NCBI GenBank assembly: GCA_013698395.1
Contig: JACCUZ010000394.1
Span: 1 to 12,962 of the forward strand
DNA from: Sporichthyaceae bacterium
GTDB taxonomy: Bacteria; Actinomycetota; Actinomycetes; JACCUZ01
Reading direction: 5' to 3'
Length of the DNA: 12,962 bases
The notes under the pieces were generated by a model, which was not told the DNA's origin, did not search any database, and saw only the letters and a list, made by a program, of their open reading frames with translations. A program made the position numbers and the translations under genes. This document shows, one piece after another, positions 7,556-12,850 of the stretch (positions are counted from its first letter, which is position 1; every line of letters begins with the position of its first letter).

Positions 7556-8769
7556 GAGCTACTCCTGACGTCTCGGGGCATCTCGAGCTGGACCTCGGTG
7601 CCTTCACCGGCCACCGACCGAACCACGGCGGAGCCGCCGTGCCGCGCCATCCGGCCGACGACGGACTGGCGCAGCCCGAGCCGGTCGGCCGGCACCGCGG
7701 CCATGTCGAAGCCCGGTCCCCGGTCGCGGATGAACACGGTCACGTGCCCCGGCGCCACCTCGGCATAGACGGTGATCGCCGAGTCGCCTGCGTACTTCGC
7801 CGCGTTCACCAAAGCCTCCCGGGTCGCGTCCCGCACGGCGGCGAGTCGGTCGTCGAGTGGGCAGTCACCCACCACCACCACCTCGATCGTCACGGCGTGC
7901 GCGTCCTCCACGTCGGCTGCGACCCGTTCCATGGCCGCGGTCACCGATGCGTCGGCTCGTGGTCGATAGAGCCACCCCCGCAGCTCGCGTTCCTGCGCCC
8001 GAGCCAGCTGGGACACCACGCGCGGGTCGTCGACGTGGCGCTGGATCAGTGTCAACGTGTGCAGCACGGAGTCGTGTACGTGGGCCGCCACTTCGGCGCG
8101 CTCCTGCTCGCGGATCCGGGCGTTGCGCTCGGCGGCGAGATCCCGCGCCATCCGCATCCACCACGGCCCGCTGATCAGCGCGAGGCCCATGGTGACGACC
8201 AGGGCGGCGACGAGCCCGCCCCACGTGCCGTCCAGGTCCGCCGGGCCGACGAGGATCGCGCCCGCGCCGAGGAGGATCAGCGCCCCACCACCAAAGGCCC
8301 GCGCAGCTCCCGACCAACGCTCGGTGCCGGTCACCTGGCGCCACCGAACCCGGGCGTCGTCATCGGCCTGCCGCCACAGGATGACGACACCGGCGGCCAC
8401 CGCCAACAGCGGCAGGGCGAGCCCGAGGTCGAACCCCAGCCCGAGGGCGCGCAGGAGGAGCAGGGTCCCCACGGCCAGGGAGCCGAGGGCGAGCAGGGTG
8501 GTCACGTCCCGCTGCCGGTCCATCGGCCGGTCCGCGCCGGACCGGTCCAGCGGGGCGAAGACCCAGAACAGGATGTACGCCAGGACGCCCGCCCCACCGA
8601 AGGCGGCCAACACGACGAACAGCACCCGGACGGCGATCGTGTCGACCCCCAGGTGCTGGGCCAGCCCACGTGCGACTCCGGCGAGCAGCCGGCCGTCGCG
8701 GCGGCGGTAGAGCCGCTGGACACCGCCCGCGACCTCGGCCGTCGCTGGCGGCGGCACGGTGCTGGTCAC
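7552..8769 (-). CDS. PspC-domain sensor histidine kinase (LiaS/NarX-like, HisKA_3)
   Basis: A 405-aa membrane histidine kinase. Residues about 17-75 form a PspC domain (RLLAGVARGLAQHLGVD... followed by a membrane helix ending FWVFAPLD). More membrane helices follow at about 90-108, 114-132, 158-175 and 183-201, with almost no extracellular sensor loop, as in intramembrane-sensing kinases. The dimerisation/phosphoacceptor helix contains AHVHDSVLHTL with H232 in the HD motif of the HisKA_3 group. The ATPase domain shows the N-box (REALVNAAKYA, N322), DRGPGFD (about 349-355) and GEGTEVQLEMP. The GTG start at 8769 has an AGGAG ribosome site at 8780-8784, 10 bases away. It is co-transcribed with the regulator and divergent from a second PspC-domain protein. 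Family knowledge suggests envelope-stress sensing; the signal is unknown. Confidence 0.93.
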   Translation of the reverse strand: MTSTVPPPATAEVAGGVQRLYRRRDGRLLAGVARGLAQHLGVDTIAVRVLFVVLAAFGGAGVLAYILFWVFAPLDRSGADRPMDRQRDVTTLLALGSLAVGTLLLLRALGLGFDLGLALPLLAVAAGVVILWRQADDDARVRWRQVTGTERWSGAARAFGGGALILLGAGAILVGPADLDGTWGGLVAALVVTMGLALISGPWWMRMARDLAAERNARIREQERAEVAAHVHDSVLHTLTLIQRHVDDPRVVSQLARAQERELRGWLYRPRADASVTAAMERVAADVEDAHAVTIEVVVVGDCPLDDRLAAVRDATREALVNAAKYAGDSAITVYAEVAPGHVTVFIRDRGPGFDMAAVPADRLGLRQSVVGRMARHGGSAVVRSVAGEGTEVQLEMPRDVRSSS

Positions 8770-8912
8770 GGGGATGAGTCTCCTATGGACTCGAGCCTCC
8801 GGGCATCCGGAAGGTGCCGGAGGGCGGCTCCCATTGCGTTCAGGGTCGGGTCAGGGTCGGTCCAGGGTGCGTACCTGATGCCAGCGATCCCTGGTCCGGT
8901 CACGATGGCTGC
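8770..8912. promoter_or_regulatory. Divergent promoter region shared by PspC kinase and PspC/toastrack genes
   Basis: These 143 bases separate two divergent PspC-domain genes and must hold both promoters. On the kinase side there is the AGGAG ribosome site (8780-8784, minus) and a 7-bp inverted repeat, CCTCCGG (8796-8802) and CCGGAGG (8817-8823). On the other side lie three 11-bp direct repeats, then opposite-facing near-matches ACCTGA (8873-8878) and TCCCTGG (8888-8894). A weak -10-like CACGAT (8901-8906) ends 6 bases before the ATG at 8913, and there is no Shine-Dalgarno sequence before that ATG, so a leaderless transcript is possible. No firm -35 is visible on either strand. Confidence 0.6.
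8840..8872 (+). repeat. Three tandem 11-bp direct repeats (TCAGGGTCGGG type), candidate operator
   Basis: The units are TCAGGGTCGGG (8840-8850), TCAGGGTCGGT (8851-8861) and CCAGGGTGCGT (8862-8872). The first two differ only at the last base; the third keeps the CAGGGT core. An 11-base period puts every core on nearly the same face of the helix, as in operators filled by several dimers side by side. The block lies 41-73 bases before the start codon of the PspC/toastrack gene, where activators commonly bind, and about 70 bases from the kinase start. The adjacent response regulator is the natural candidate, but binding is inference. Confidence 0.6.
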
Positions 8913-10130
8913 ATGACCACACAGGACACCACCACAGCTCAGCAACCCCCGCCCACCTATCCACCACTCAACCTGCTTCGCCGCAGCCGATCCGACCGAA
9001 AGCTCGCCGGCGTCGCCGGCGGCCTGGGCCGTCACGCCGGTATCGACCCCCTCATCCTGCGGATCCTGTTCGTCGTGCTCACCGTCTTCGGGGGGACCGG
9101 CGTACTGCTCTATGCCGTCGGCTGGCTGCTCATCCCCAACGAGGGGGAGCAGGAGTCCGAAGGCCAGCGGCTGTTCAACGGCCGCTCCTCACGCCCGGTG
9201 GCGACCGTCATCGCCATGGTCGTCGTGCTGGTCGTGGGCCTGGCAGCTGTCGGTGCCATGCTCGACACCGGACCGGGTCTCGGCGGACTGGGTGTGCTGA
9301 TCGTCCTCGGGGTCACCGTCGTGCTGCTGCTGCGCAACGGCCAGCGCCCGGTCGTCGACCAGACTCCGCCGACCGCTGCGTACGGTCCGGTACCGCCGCC
9401 CGAACCGGGGGTTTACGGTCAGGCAGCCGGCACCGCGTACACCACGACAGCTCCCGTCCAGGGTGCGCCGCCACCTCCGCCCACCTGGGCGACGACGCCC
9501 GTGCCGCCGGTACCACCACGTCCGCCGCGCGAGAAGTCGCTGCTCGGCCGGATCACCATCAGCACCGCCCTCATCGTCGTCGGCCTGATGGTCGGTTGGA
9601 ACACCATCGCCGACGATGACTTCCGGGTCGTCGCCATCTTCGGGGCGGCACTGGCCGTGGTGGCCGGCGGCCTGCTCGTCGGTGCCTTTGTCGGACGGGC
9701 CCGCGGACTGATCCTGCTGGGCCTCGTGCTCTCGATGGCGACCGCCATCAGCGCCGCTGCGGACCAACATCTCAGCGCCTCGATGGGCGAACGTACGTGG
9801 GCGCCGGCGACGGTGGCTCTTGCCGAGCGGGACTTCAGGCTGGGCGTCGGTGATGCCGAGCTCGACCTGACCAATCTGCCCGCTGGCAGCGACGTCGATG
9901 TAGAGGTGCGGCTAGGGGTCGGGGAGCTGCGGGTGATCGTCCCGACCGATGCCCGCGTCGTCGTGGAGGGCCATGTCGGCGCCGGGACGATGATCCTTCT
10001 CGACGAGCCGACCCAGGACGGCACCGGGCTCGATGCCACGGTGGCGGCTGAAGGAACGTCCAGCGGTACGCAGACCGTGATCGCGGTCGACGCCTCGGTG
10101 GGCCTCGGAGAACTGGCGGTACGGCGATGA
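8913..10130 (+). CDS. PspC-domain membrane protein with LiaF-like/toastrack-type C-terminal domain
   Basis: A 405-aa protein, the probable membrane partner or target of the divergent kinase/regulator pair. Residues 1-20 are a Thr/Pro/Gln-rich tail. About 21-77 is a PspC domain (RSDRKLAGVAGGLGRHAGIDPLILRI plus a helix ending WLLIPNE). Helices at 95-115 and 123-140 follow, then a Pro/Tyr/Thr-rich linker (about 145-207), then further helices at 214-230, 238-259 and 264-282. The C-terminal part (about 300-405) is a repetitive beta-rich region, with repeats such as FRLGVGDAELDLTNLP, VRLGVGELRVIVP, GHVGAGTM and ASVGLGELAV. This resembles the DUF4097/LiaF-like toastrack fold found with PspC in actinobacteria. 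The ATG at 8913 is chosen over upstream codons because upstream translation would run through the tandem-repeat operator and is not PspC-like. It overlaps the next gene by 4 bases. Confidence 0.85.
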   Translation: MTTQDTTTAQQPPPTYPPLNLLRRSRSDRKLAGVAGGLGRHAGIDPLILRILFVVLTVFGGTGVLLYAVGWLLIPNEGEQESEGQRLFNGRSSRPVATVIAMVVVLVVGLAAVGAMLDTGPGLGGLGVLIVLGVTVVLLLRNGQRPVVDQTPPTAAYGPVPPPEPGVYGQAAGTAYTTTAPVQGAPPPPPTWATTPVPPVPPRPPREKSLLGRITISTALIVVGLMVGWNTIADDDFRVVAIFGAALAVVAGGLLVGAFVGRARGLILLGLVLSMATAISAAADQHLSASMGERTWAPATVALAERDFRLGVGDAELDLTNLPAGSDVDVEVRLGVGELRVIVPTDARVVVEGHVGAGTMILLDEPTQDGTGLDATVAAEGTSSGTQTVIAVDASVGLGELAVRR

Positions 10131-10348
10131 GACGTCACGAACTGGACCTGGTGTCCCTCATCGCGGGCGTGGTGTTCCTGATCGTCGCGGTCAGCCACCT
10201 CGTCGGCGCTGCGACCGACATAACCGTCGACCTCGACTGGCTGGCACCGGTGGCTCTGGTGGGGCTCGGCGTGGCGGGGCTGGCGGGCTCGTTGCGCCAC
10301 CGGCCCACCGACCGCGAGCAGGCGGAAGGACCGACGGGCGAGTTGTGA
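10127..10348 (+). CDS. Small two-helix membrane protein, unknown function
   Basis: A 73-aa protein that I do not recognise. It has a short charged N-terminus (MRRHELD), a hydrophobic helix at about residues 8-27, a short acidic loop (TDITVDLD), a second helix at about 38-56 and a hydrophilic tail rich in Arg/Glu/Pro. The ATG overlaps the stop of the PspC/toastrack gene in ATGA form, so it is probably translated by coupling and belongs to the same transcript. The predicted tRNA-Tyr promoter begins at its stop codon. Its role is unknown; the context suggests an accessory part of the envelope-stress module. The coupled start and two clean helices make it likely to be real. Confidence 0.7.
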   Translation: MRRHELDLVSLIAGVVFLIVAVSHLVGAATDITVDLDWLAPVALVGLGVAGLAGSLRHRPTDREQAEGPTGEL

Positions 10349-10373
10349 GCCGCGATGGTCGCTCCGTTATCCT
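10343..10373 (+). promoter_or_regulatory. Putative promoter of tRNA-Tyr
   Basis: TTGTGA (10343-10348) is a -35-like box that includes the stop codon of the small membrane-protein gene. TATCCT (10368-10373) fits the -10 pattern TANNNT. The spacer is 19 bases, longer than the ideal 17-18. A start near 10380 would leave a very short leader before the mature tRNA at 10386. The same TATCCTC string recurs before tRNA-Thr. Confidence 0.5.
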
Positions 10374-10385
10374 CCTCAGGCGTAC

Positions 10386-10467
10386 GGCAGGTTGCCCGAG
10401 TGGCCAATGGGAGCGGACTGTAAATCCGTCGGCTTAGCCTACGAAGGTTCGAATCCTTCACCTGCCA
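10386..10467 (+). tRNA. tRNA-Tyr (anticodon GTA)
   Basis: The cloverleaf can be drawn in full. The acceptor stem is GGCAGGT (10386-10392) paired with ACCTGCC (10460-10466), and the discriminator base is A10467. The anticodon stem GCGGA/TCCGT closes a CTGTAAA loop with anticodon GTA at 10420-10422. A long variable arm (class II) follows, as expected for bacterial tRNA-Tyr. The T arm is GAAGG-TTCGAAT-CCTTC. No 3' CCA is encoded. It is separated from the following tRNA-Thr by a strong hairpin, so it is probably a single-gene transcript. Confidence 0.97.
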
Positions 10468-10478
10468 CGTCTGCGCCA

Positions 10479-10509
10479 GACGGCCTCCGACCTGCGGTCG
10501 GGGGCCGTC
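10479..10509 (+). terminator. Strong hairpin after tRNA-Tyr, probable terminator
   Basis: A 14-bp stem (10479-10492 with 10496-10509, a single T-G wobble) closes a 3-base TGC loop, 12 bases after tRNA-Tyr. There is no T-tract. Its position before the next promoter suggests that it ends the tRNA-Tyr transcript. A smaller hairpin, GTCTG-CGC-CAGAC (10469-10481), shares its first three bases and so cannot form at the same time. Confidence 0.7.
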
Positions 10510-10538
10510 CTGGGTCGGTCTCCCGGGCGGCGGGCATG

Positions 10539-10544
10539 TATCCT
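10539..10544 (+). promoter_or_regulatory. Putative -10 box of tRNA-Thr/tRNA-Met/rpmG transcript
   Basis: TATCCT at 10539-10544 matches the TANNNT -10 pattern and is identical to the -10 proposed for tRNA-Tyr. A start near 10551 would give a leader of about 17 bases before tRNA-Thr. I see no convincing -35 at the expected distance. The position after the hairpin at 10479-10509 fits a fresh promoter for the downstream operon. Confidence 0.45.
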
Positions 10545-10567
10545 CGTCGCGCTCAGGAAGCCTGACT

Positions 10568-10640
10568 GCCCCCTTAGCTCAGTCGGCAGAGCGTCTCCAT
10601 GGTAAGGAGAAGGTCTACGGTTCGATTCCGTAAGGGGGCT
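10568..10640 (+). tRNA. tRNA-Thr (anticodon GGT)
   Basis: The 73-base cloverleaf has the acceptor stem GCCCCCT (10568-10574) paired with AGGGGGC (10633-10639) and discriminator T10640. The anticodon stem TCTCC/GGAGA closes an ATGGTAA loop with anticodon GGT at 10601-10603. The T arm is TACGG-TTCGATT-CCGTA. No CCA is encoded. tRNA-Met follows after 6 bases, so the two are processed from one precursor that probably continues into rpmG. Confidence 0.97.
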
Positions 10641-10646
10641 CTCCAG

Positions 10647-10720
10647 GGCGGAGTAGCTCAGCCAGGTAGAGCAAGCGGCTCATAATCGCTGTGTCGCCGG
10701 TTCAAGTCCGGCCTCCGCTA
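10647..10720 (+). tRNA. tRNA-Met (anticodon CAT), elongator type
   Basis: The 74-base cloverleaf has the acceptor stem GGCGGAG (10647-10653) paired with CTCCGCT (10713-10719), with a G-T pair at the end of the stem, and discriminator A10720. The anticodon stem AGCGG/TCGCT closes a CTCATAA loop with anticodon CAT at 10681-10683. The T arm is GCCGG-TTCAAGT-CCGGC. The anticodon stem lacks the three G-C pairs of an initiator tRNA, so this is an elongator. A lysidine-modified tRNA-Ile2 also carries CAT, but the tRNA-Thr/tRNA-Met/rpmG order favours Met. Confidence 0.93.
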
Positions 10721-10742
10721 CTGCACGAATCCCGACAAGGCT

Positions 10743-10747
10743 AGGAG
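10743..10747 (+). promoter_or_regulatory. Ribosome binding site of rpmG
   Basis: AGGAG lies 7 bases before the GTG at 10755 and fixes the start of this short gene. It sits in the 34-base gap between tRNA-Met and rpmG, which shows no promoter, so the rpmG message is probably released from the tRNA precursor by processing. Confidence 0.75.
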
Positions 10748-10754
10748 CGCCACC

Positions 10755-10922
10755 GTGGCGAAGCAGACCGACATCCGTCCGAAGATCACGCTGGCGTGCG
10801 TCGAGTGCAAAGAGCGCAACTACATCACGCGCAAGAACCGGCGCAACGACCCCGACCGGCTCGAGATGAAGAAGTACTGCCCGCGGGACCGCAGGCACAC
10901 GGTGCACCGCGAGACGCGCTGA
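10755..10922 (+). CDS. rpmG: 50S ribosomal protein L33
   Basis: L33 (55 aa, normal length) is a small protein of the large ribosomal subunit. The sequence MAKQTDIRPKITLACVECKERNYITRKNRRNDPDRLEMKKYCPRDRRHTVHRETR-type pattern is characteristic: DIRPKITLACVECKERNY at the start and HTVHRETR at the end. The first zinc pair C15/C18 (CVEC) is present. The second pair is incomplete: C42 is present but the position normally Cys in CPxC is D45 (CPRD), so only three of the four usual zinc cysteines remain. It starts with GTG. It follows tRNA-Met by 34 bases and precedes the HadA-like gene by 9 bases, the conserved actinobacterial order. Confidence 0.95.
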   Translation: MAKQTDIRPKITLACVECKERNYITRKNRRNDPDRLEMKKYCPRDRRHTVHRETR

Positions 10923-10931
10923 CGCCGGCGC

Positions 10932-11378
10932 ATGGCGATCGACCCCTCACTCGTGGGGCGGACCTACCCGTCGAGCGACGCCTACGAGGTCGGTATCGAG
11001 AAGATCCGCGAGTTCGCCGATGCCATCGGTGACCCCAACCCGGTCTACCGCGAACGGCAGGCTGCTCGTGCTCTCGGCCACCCGGACGTCATCGCGCCCC
11101 CGACCTTCCCGATCGTGATGACCTTCCAGGCCTCCCGGCGGCTGATCGAGGACCCGGAGCTCGGGATCGACTACACCCGGGTGGTGCATGGCGAGCAGCG
11201 GTTCGCCCACTCCCGCCCGGTGCTCGCCGGGGACGCCCTCACTGTGACGGTGACCCTCGAGTCGGTGCGCTCCGTGGGTGGGCACGACATGCTCACCTCG
11301 CGCAGCGATGTCGCCACGGTGACCGGTGAGCACGTGGTGACGGCTTGGAGCACGCTGGTGGTACGGGGAGACGGCTGA
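10932..11378 (+). CDS. hadA: MaoC-like (FAS1-type) dehydratase, HadA-like subunit
   Basis: A 148-aa single hot-dog domain protein of the UPF0336/HadA-HadC type. Visible features are the N-terminal VGRTYPSSDAYEVGIEKIREFADAIGDPNPVYRE motif, APPTFPIVMTF, and GEQRFAHSRPVLAGDAL, all typical. The Asp-to-His catalytic pair of hydratase-2 enzymes is not complete: GDPNPVY has Tyr where active subunits have His. This fits HadA, which supports a catalytic HadB partner and contributes to the acyl-binding site. In mycobacteria HadA-HadB dehydrates beta-hydroxyacyl-ACP in FAS-II mycolic acid synthesis, and there too hadA follows rpmG. If this host lacks mycolates the substrate is unknown. The stop overlaps the hadB ATG by one base (TGATG). 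Confidence 0.88.
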   Translation: MAIDPSLVGRTYPSSDAYEVGIEKIREFADAIGDPNPVYRERQAARALGHPDVIAPPTFPIVMTFQASRRLIEDPELGIDYTRVVHGEQRFAHSRPVLAGDALTVTVTLESVRSVGGHDMLTSRSDVATVTGEHVVTAWSTLVVRGDG

Positions 11379-11800
11379 TGGTGTCGCTCACGGTCGAGGA
11401 CACCGCCGTGGGGACGGCGCTGCCCGCGCAGGCGTTTTCCATCCGCCGTGCCGACCTGGTGCGGTATGCAGGCGCCTCGGGCGACTTCAACGTGATCCAC
11501 TGGAACGAGCGGGTCGCCACCTCGGTCGGACTCCCGGGAGTCATTGCGCACGGCATGTTCACGATGGCCCTGGCGGCGCGGGTCGTCACCGACTGGGCAG
11601 GCGACCCGGCACGGGTGGTGGAGTACGGCGTCCGTTTCACCCGGCCCGTGCCGGTCCCGGACGACGACACCGGGGCGACGGTCGAGGTCACCGGTGTCGT
11701 GGCAGCGGTCCTGGAGAATGACCGGGTCCGGGTCGACCTGACGGTGTCCCAGGCTGGGGCGAAGGTTCTCGGCCGCGCCCAGGCCGTCGTCCAGCTCTAG
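11378..11800 (+). CDS. hadB: MaoC-family (R)-hydratase/dehydratase, HadB-like catalytic subunit
   Basis: A 140-aa hot-dog fold enzyme. The hydratase-2 motif reads YAGASGDFNVIHWNE, with D36 and H41 as the catalytic pair, the same numbering as reported for mycobacterial HadB. It is followed by GLPGVIAHGMFTMAL, also conserved. It should dehydrate (3R)-hydroxyacyl thioesters as a heterodimer with the HadA-like protein. The ATG at 11378 overlaps the upstream stop and has a GGGGAG ribosome site at 11365-11370 with a 7-base gap. An in-frame GTG at 11345 inside hadA would add 11 residues that are not family-like. There is no hadC after it, only murB, unlike the mycobacterial hadABC cluster. Substrate is uncertain without mycolate evidence. 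Confidence 0.9.
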   Translation: MVSLTVEDTAVGTALPAQAFSIRRADLVRYAGASGDFNVIHWNERVATSVGLPGVIAHGMFTMALAARVVTDWAGDPARVVEYGVRFTRPVPVPDDDTGATVEVTGVVAAVLENDRVRVDLTVSQAGAKVLGRAQAVVQL

Positions 11801-11807
11801 GCGAGCC

Positions 11808-12839
11808 GTGCTCGTCGAGACCGACGTCCCTCTGTCGGGGCTCACGACGTTGCGGGTCGGGGGCCCGGCCCGACGCATGGTCACCGCCCACACCGACGAC
11901 GAGGTCATCAGTGTGGTCCGGGAGGCCGATGTAGCCGGCGAACCGCTGTTGATCCTCGGTGGTGGCAGCAACCTGGTCGTCGACGACGCCGGCTTCGACG
12001 GGACGGTGCTTCGGATCGCGACCAGCGGCGTCGCGGTCGGGCCGCTGCCCGAGCAGTCGCTGCAGTTCGAGGCAGGCGTCGACTGGGACCACGCCGTCGA
12101 CCTGGCCGTCGACGAGGGCTACGCCGGCATCGAGGCCCTGTCAGGCATCCCGGGCACCGTGGGCGCGGCGCCGATCCAGAACATCGGGGCGTACGGGCAG
12201 GAGGTGGCCCAGACGATCCGCTGGGTCCGGGCGCTGGACCGGGAAAGCGGCGACGTGCTGCTCCTCGACAACGCCGACTGCCGCTTCTCCTACCGGCACA
12301 GCGTCTTCAAGGGCGCCGACCGGTACGTCGTGCTGGCCGTGGCGTTCCGGCTCGCGCGCTCCCCGGTGGGATCCCCCATCCGTTATGCCGCGCTGGCCGG
12401 TCACCTGGGCGTCGAGGCGGGCTCGGTCGCGCCGATCGCTCAGGCGCGGCAAGCGGTGCTCGAGCTCCGCCGAGGCAAGGGCATGGTGCTCGACCCGACC
12501 GACCACGACACCTGGAGCGCGGGGTCGTTCTTCACCAACCCGGTGCTGCCGGCCGACGAGGCGGCCCGGTTGATGCCCCCGGGAGCACCTCGCTGGCCCG
12601 TGGGCCCGGACCACGTCAAGACGTCGGCCGCCTGGCTGATCGAGCGGGCCGGGTTCGGAAAGGGCTACGGCGACGGCACAGCCCGCCTGTCCACCAAGCA
12701 TCCGCTGGCCTTGACCAACCGGGGTGGCGCCACCACCGCCGACCTGCTGGACCTGGCCCGGGAGGTCCGGGCCGGTGTGCAGGCCGCGTTCGGCATCACC
12801 CTGGTCAACGAGCCGGTCCTCGTGGGCGTCCAGCTCTGA
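11808..12839 (+). CDS. murB: UDP-N-acetylenolpyruvoylglucosamine reductase (MurB)
   Basis: MurB (343 aa) is the cytosolic FAD enzyme that uses NADPH to reduce UDP-GlcNAc-enolpyruvate to UDP-MurNAc, the second committed step of peptidoglycan synthesis. The FAD-binding part shows TTLRVGGPA and LGGGSNLVV (residues 51-55). GIPGTVGAAPIQNIGAYGQE (about 113-132) and the substrate-side SYRHSVFK (R163) follow, then SAGSFFTNP with catalytic Ser240, and NEPVLVG with E335. These match R159, S229 and E325 of the E. coli enzyme. The sequence has type I-like architecture and all key residues. It starts at GTG 11808, 7 bases after hadB, with only a weak ribosome site, so it is probably coupled to the operon. 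It converges with the next gene, with 11 bases between stops and no obvious hairpin. Confidence 0.96.
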   Translation: MLVETDVPLSGLTTLRVGGPARRMVTAHTDDEVISVVREADVAGEPLLILGGGSNLVVDDAGFDGTVLRIATSGVAVGPLPEQSLQFEAGVDWDHAVDLAVDEGYAGIEALSGIPGTVGAAPIQNIGAYGQEVAQTIRWVRALDRESGDVLLLDNADCRFSYRHSVFKGADRYVVLAVAFRLARSPVGSPIRYAALAGHLGVEAGSVAPIAQARQAVLELRRGKGMVLDPTDHDTWSAGSFFTNPVLPADEAARLMPPGAPRWPVGPDHVKTSAAWLIERAGFGKGYGDGTARLSTKHPLALTNRGGATTADLLDLAREVRAGVQAAFGITLVNEPVLVGVQL

Positions 12840-12850
12840 GGAGGCGGGGT

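Noticed and set aside
8841..8872. Short tandem repeats as a CRISPR-like array or slipped-strand locus
   Set aside because: The units are contiguous with no spacers, there are only three, and they sit in a divergent promoter region, which fits an operator better.
8814..8912. Upstream extension of the PspC/toastrack gene by 33 codons
   Set aside because: The extension would translate the tandem-repeat operator and gives residues unlike PspC N-termini; the ATG at 8913 leads directly into a normal tail and domain.
7639..8916. Plus-strand open frame of 425 codons opposite the histidine kinase
   Set aside because: The product is a low-complexity His/Arg/Gly/Gln-rich chain with no domain, while the minus strand has a complete kinase with all motifs and a ribosome site.
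10647..10720. G-T terminal pair in the tRNA-Met acceptor stem as a sign of an initiator tRNA or a decayed gene
   Set aside because: The anticodon stem lacks the initiator G-C triplet, the rest of the cloverleaf pairs well, and an end-of-stem wobble is compatible with a working elongator tRNA.
10386..10720. tRNA cluster as an integration site for a mobile element
   Set aside because: No integrase, no direct repeat of a tRNA 3' end and no foreign-looking genes were seen; the flanking genes keep the usual actinobacterial order.
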